Of a stretch of DNA of 64,000 bases, positions 63,513 through 64,000 are shown in pieces. The notes under the pieces were generated by a model. The model was given only the letters and a program-made list of their open reading frames with translations. It had not been told where the DNA came from and ran no database searches. The position numbers were made by a program, and so were the translations under genes. Source of the DNA: Symsagittifera roscoffensis (lineage: Eukaryota; Xenacoelomorpha; Acoela; Convolutidae); assembly GCF_963678635.1 (NCBI RefSeq), contig NC_087066.1, positions 41,129,223 through 41,193,222 of the forward strand, read 5' to 3'. Every line of letters starts with the position of its first letter. Positions within the stretch are counted from its first letter, which is position 1.

Positions 63513-64000
63513 CTAACTCATAGTAATTTCAGATAGGGTACACCGTCTGCTCGTCACGCTATCTTGTTTTCGGCCGGATAGATTCTTGTAACTTCTTAGT
63601 CTAATACCGATCTTAATCTTACTCTTTTATCTCTGAGTCTCAATAGATATAGAGCATACTGTTTTTGTAGGAATAAAATATCTAAGTTATAATCAATAAA
63701 TAATATAGTTTGGATCTGGTTCCACCCATTCGGGGTTTACAGAGTTTTTATTCTTTTGACTTCTTTCTGTAATGGAGGATGGATGATGATCGTTTGTATT
63801 TCGCGAGCATCATTTTTATTCCGTTCTCGGAGGAGAAAACTCATGGAAGCTGGAATCGTAGATGTTATTCTGTCATTCAACAATGACTGTGACCGCCAAC
63901 AAAATCAATCTGATTTCCAAATGGTTTGTTATGATCGTTTGTTCTTGTTCGGCGGAGAACTGTGTTTCGATCTTGTTTGGGAATGGCGTGAAGCTCGAGT
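63513..64000 (-). mobile_element. inverted 3' end of a relative of the giant LTR element
   Basis: On the minus strand, from 64000 to 63725, the sequence parallels the last 230 bp before the 3' LTR of the intact element. At 63724 it enters the LTR with the inverse of TGGAACC; the LTR then continues with deletions to 63513, where it is cut inside the conserved core. It lies tail-to-tail against the fragment that ends near 63480, and it continues off the right edge. Confidence 0.75.

Noticed and set aside
1-64000. CRISPR array, bacterial operon or prophage
   Set aside because: Split genes, eukaryotic gene families and LTR/LINE elements show this is animal DNA; no regularly spaced repeats of CRISPR type are present.

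Overview
This is animal nuclear DNA: AT-rich, intron-bearing and crowded with transposable elements. Three host genes can be read, all on the + strand. (1) ZMAT2/Snu23, a spliceosomal zinc-finger protein, has five exons (8843-10461). (2) A cornichon (CNIH) ER cargo receptor has a first coding exon at 12660-12922 and a last one at 42361-42532. (3) A TRIM-like RING/B-box protein has three exons (53477-59094). Splice signals are mostly GT-AG with one GC-AG. AG dinucleotides 6-16 nt before each start codon would fit spliced-leader trans-splicing. That trait, the many short tRNA-derived and MITE-like repeats and an env-bearing Ty3-like element would suit a larvacean-type tunicate, but the lineage is not proven by the sequence.

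Layout. 1-3.7 kb: minus-strand BEL/Pao gag and protease with several frame changes. 5.2-8.8 kb: minus-strand APE-type LINE remnant, interrupted by an 865-bp insertion flanked by GCTCAA. 8.8-10.5 kb: ZMAT2. 10.5-12.6 kb: repeats. 12.66-42.53 kb: cornichon, split by a 29.4-kb intron. The intron holds a 1.45-kb tandem repeat with long hairpins, other dispersed repeats, and a 23.7-kb LTR element (18225-41955). 44.19-49.62 kb: decayed Ty3-like element with diverged LTRs. 49.6-53.4 kb: repeat-rich spacer. 53.5-59.1 kb: TRIM-like gene with a hAT-type MITE and a GTCGA-rich element in intron 1. 59.1-61.4 kb: simple and dispersed repeats. 61.5-64.0 kb: two decayed pieces of a relative of the intronic LTR element, placed in opposite orientations.

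The centrepiece is the LTR element in the cornichon intron. Its 934-bp LTRs look identical, so the insertion is recent. In order it carries a small basic ORF before gag; an uninterrupted 2740-residue Gag-Pol (zinc knuckle, protease, RT, RNase H, integrase); two tiny membrane ORFs overlapping by ATGA; a 412-codon ORF whose only methionine is the start; an 872-residue Env-like glycoprotein; and a 599-residue ORF of unknown function overlapping env by ATGA. A 4350-bp block covering the end of the 412-codon ORF, all of env and most of the last ORF is repeated in tandem, giving two env copies. Apart from that duplication the element would be about 19.4 kb, far larger than ordinary Ty3-like elements, with a gene plan resembling a complex retrovirus. 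The first gene and the LTR core promoter are recognisable in the diverged copy at 61.5-64 kb, which supports their being real functional parts.
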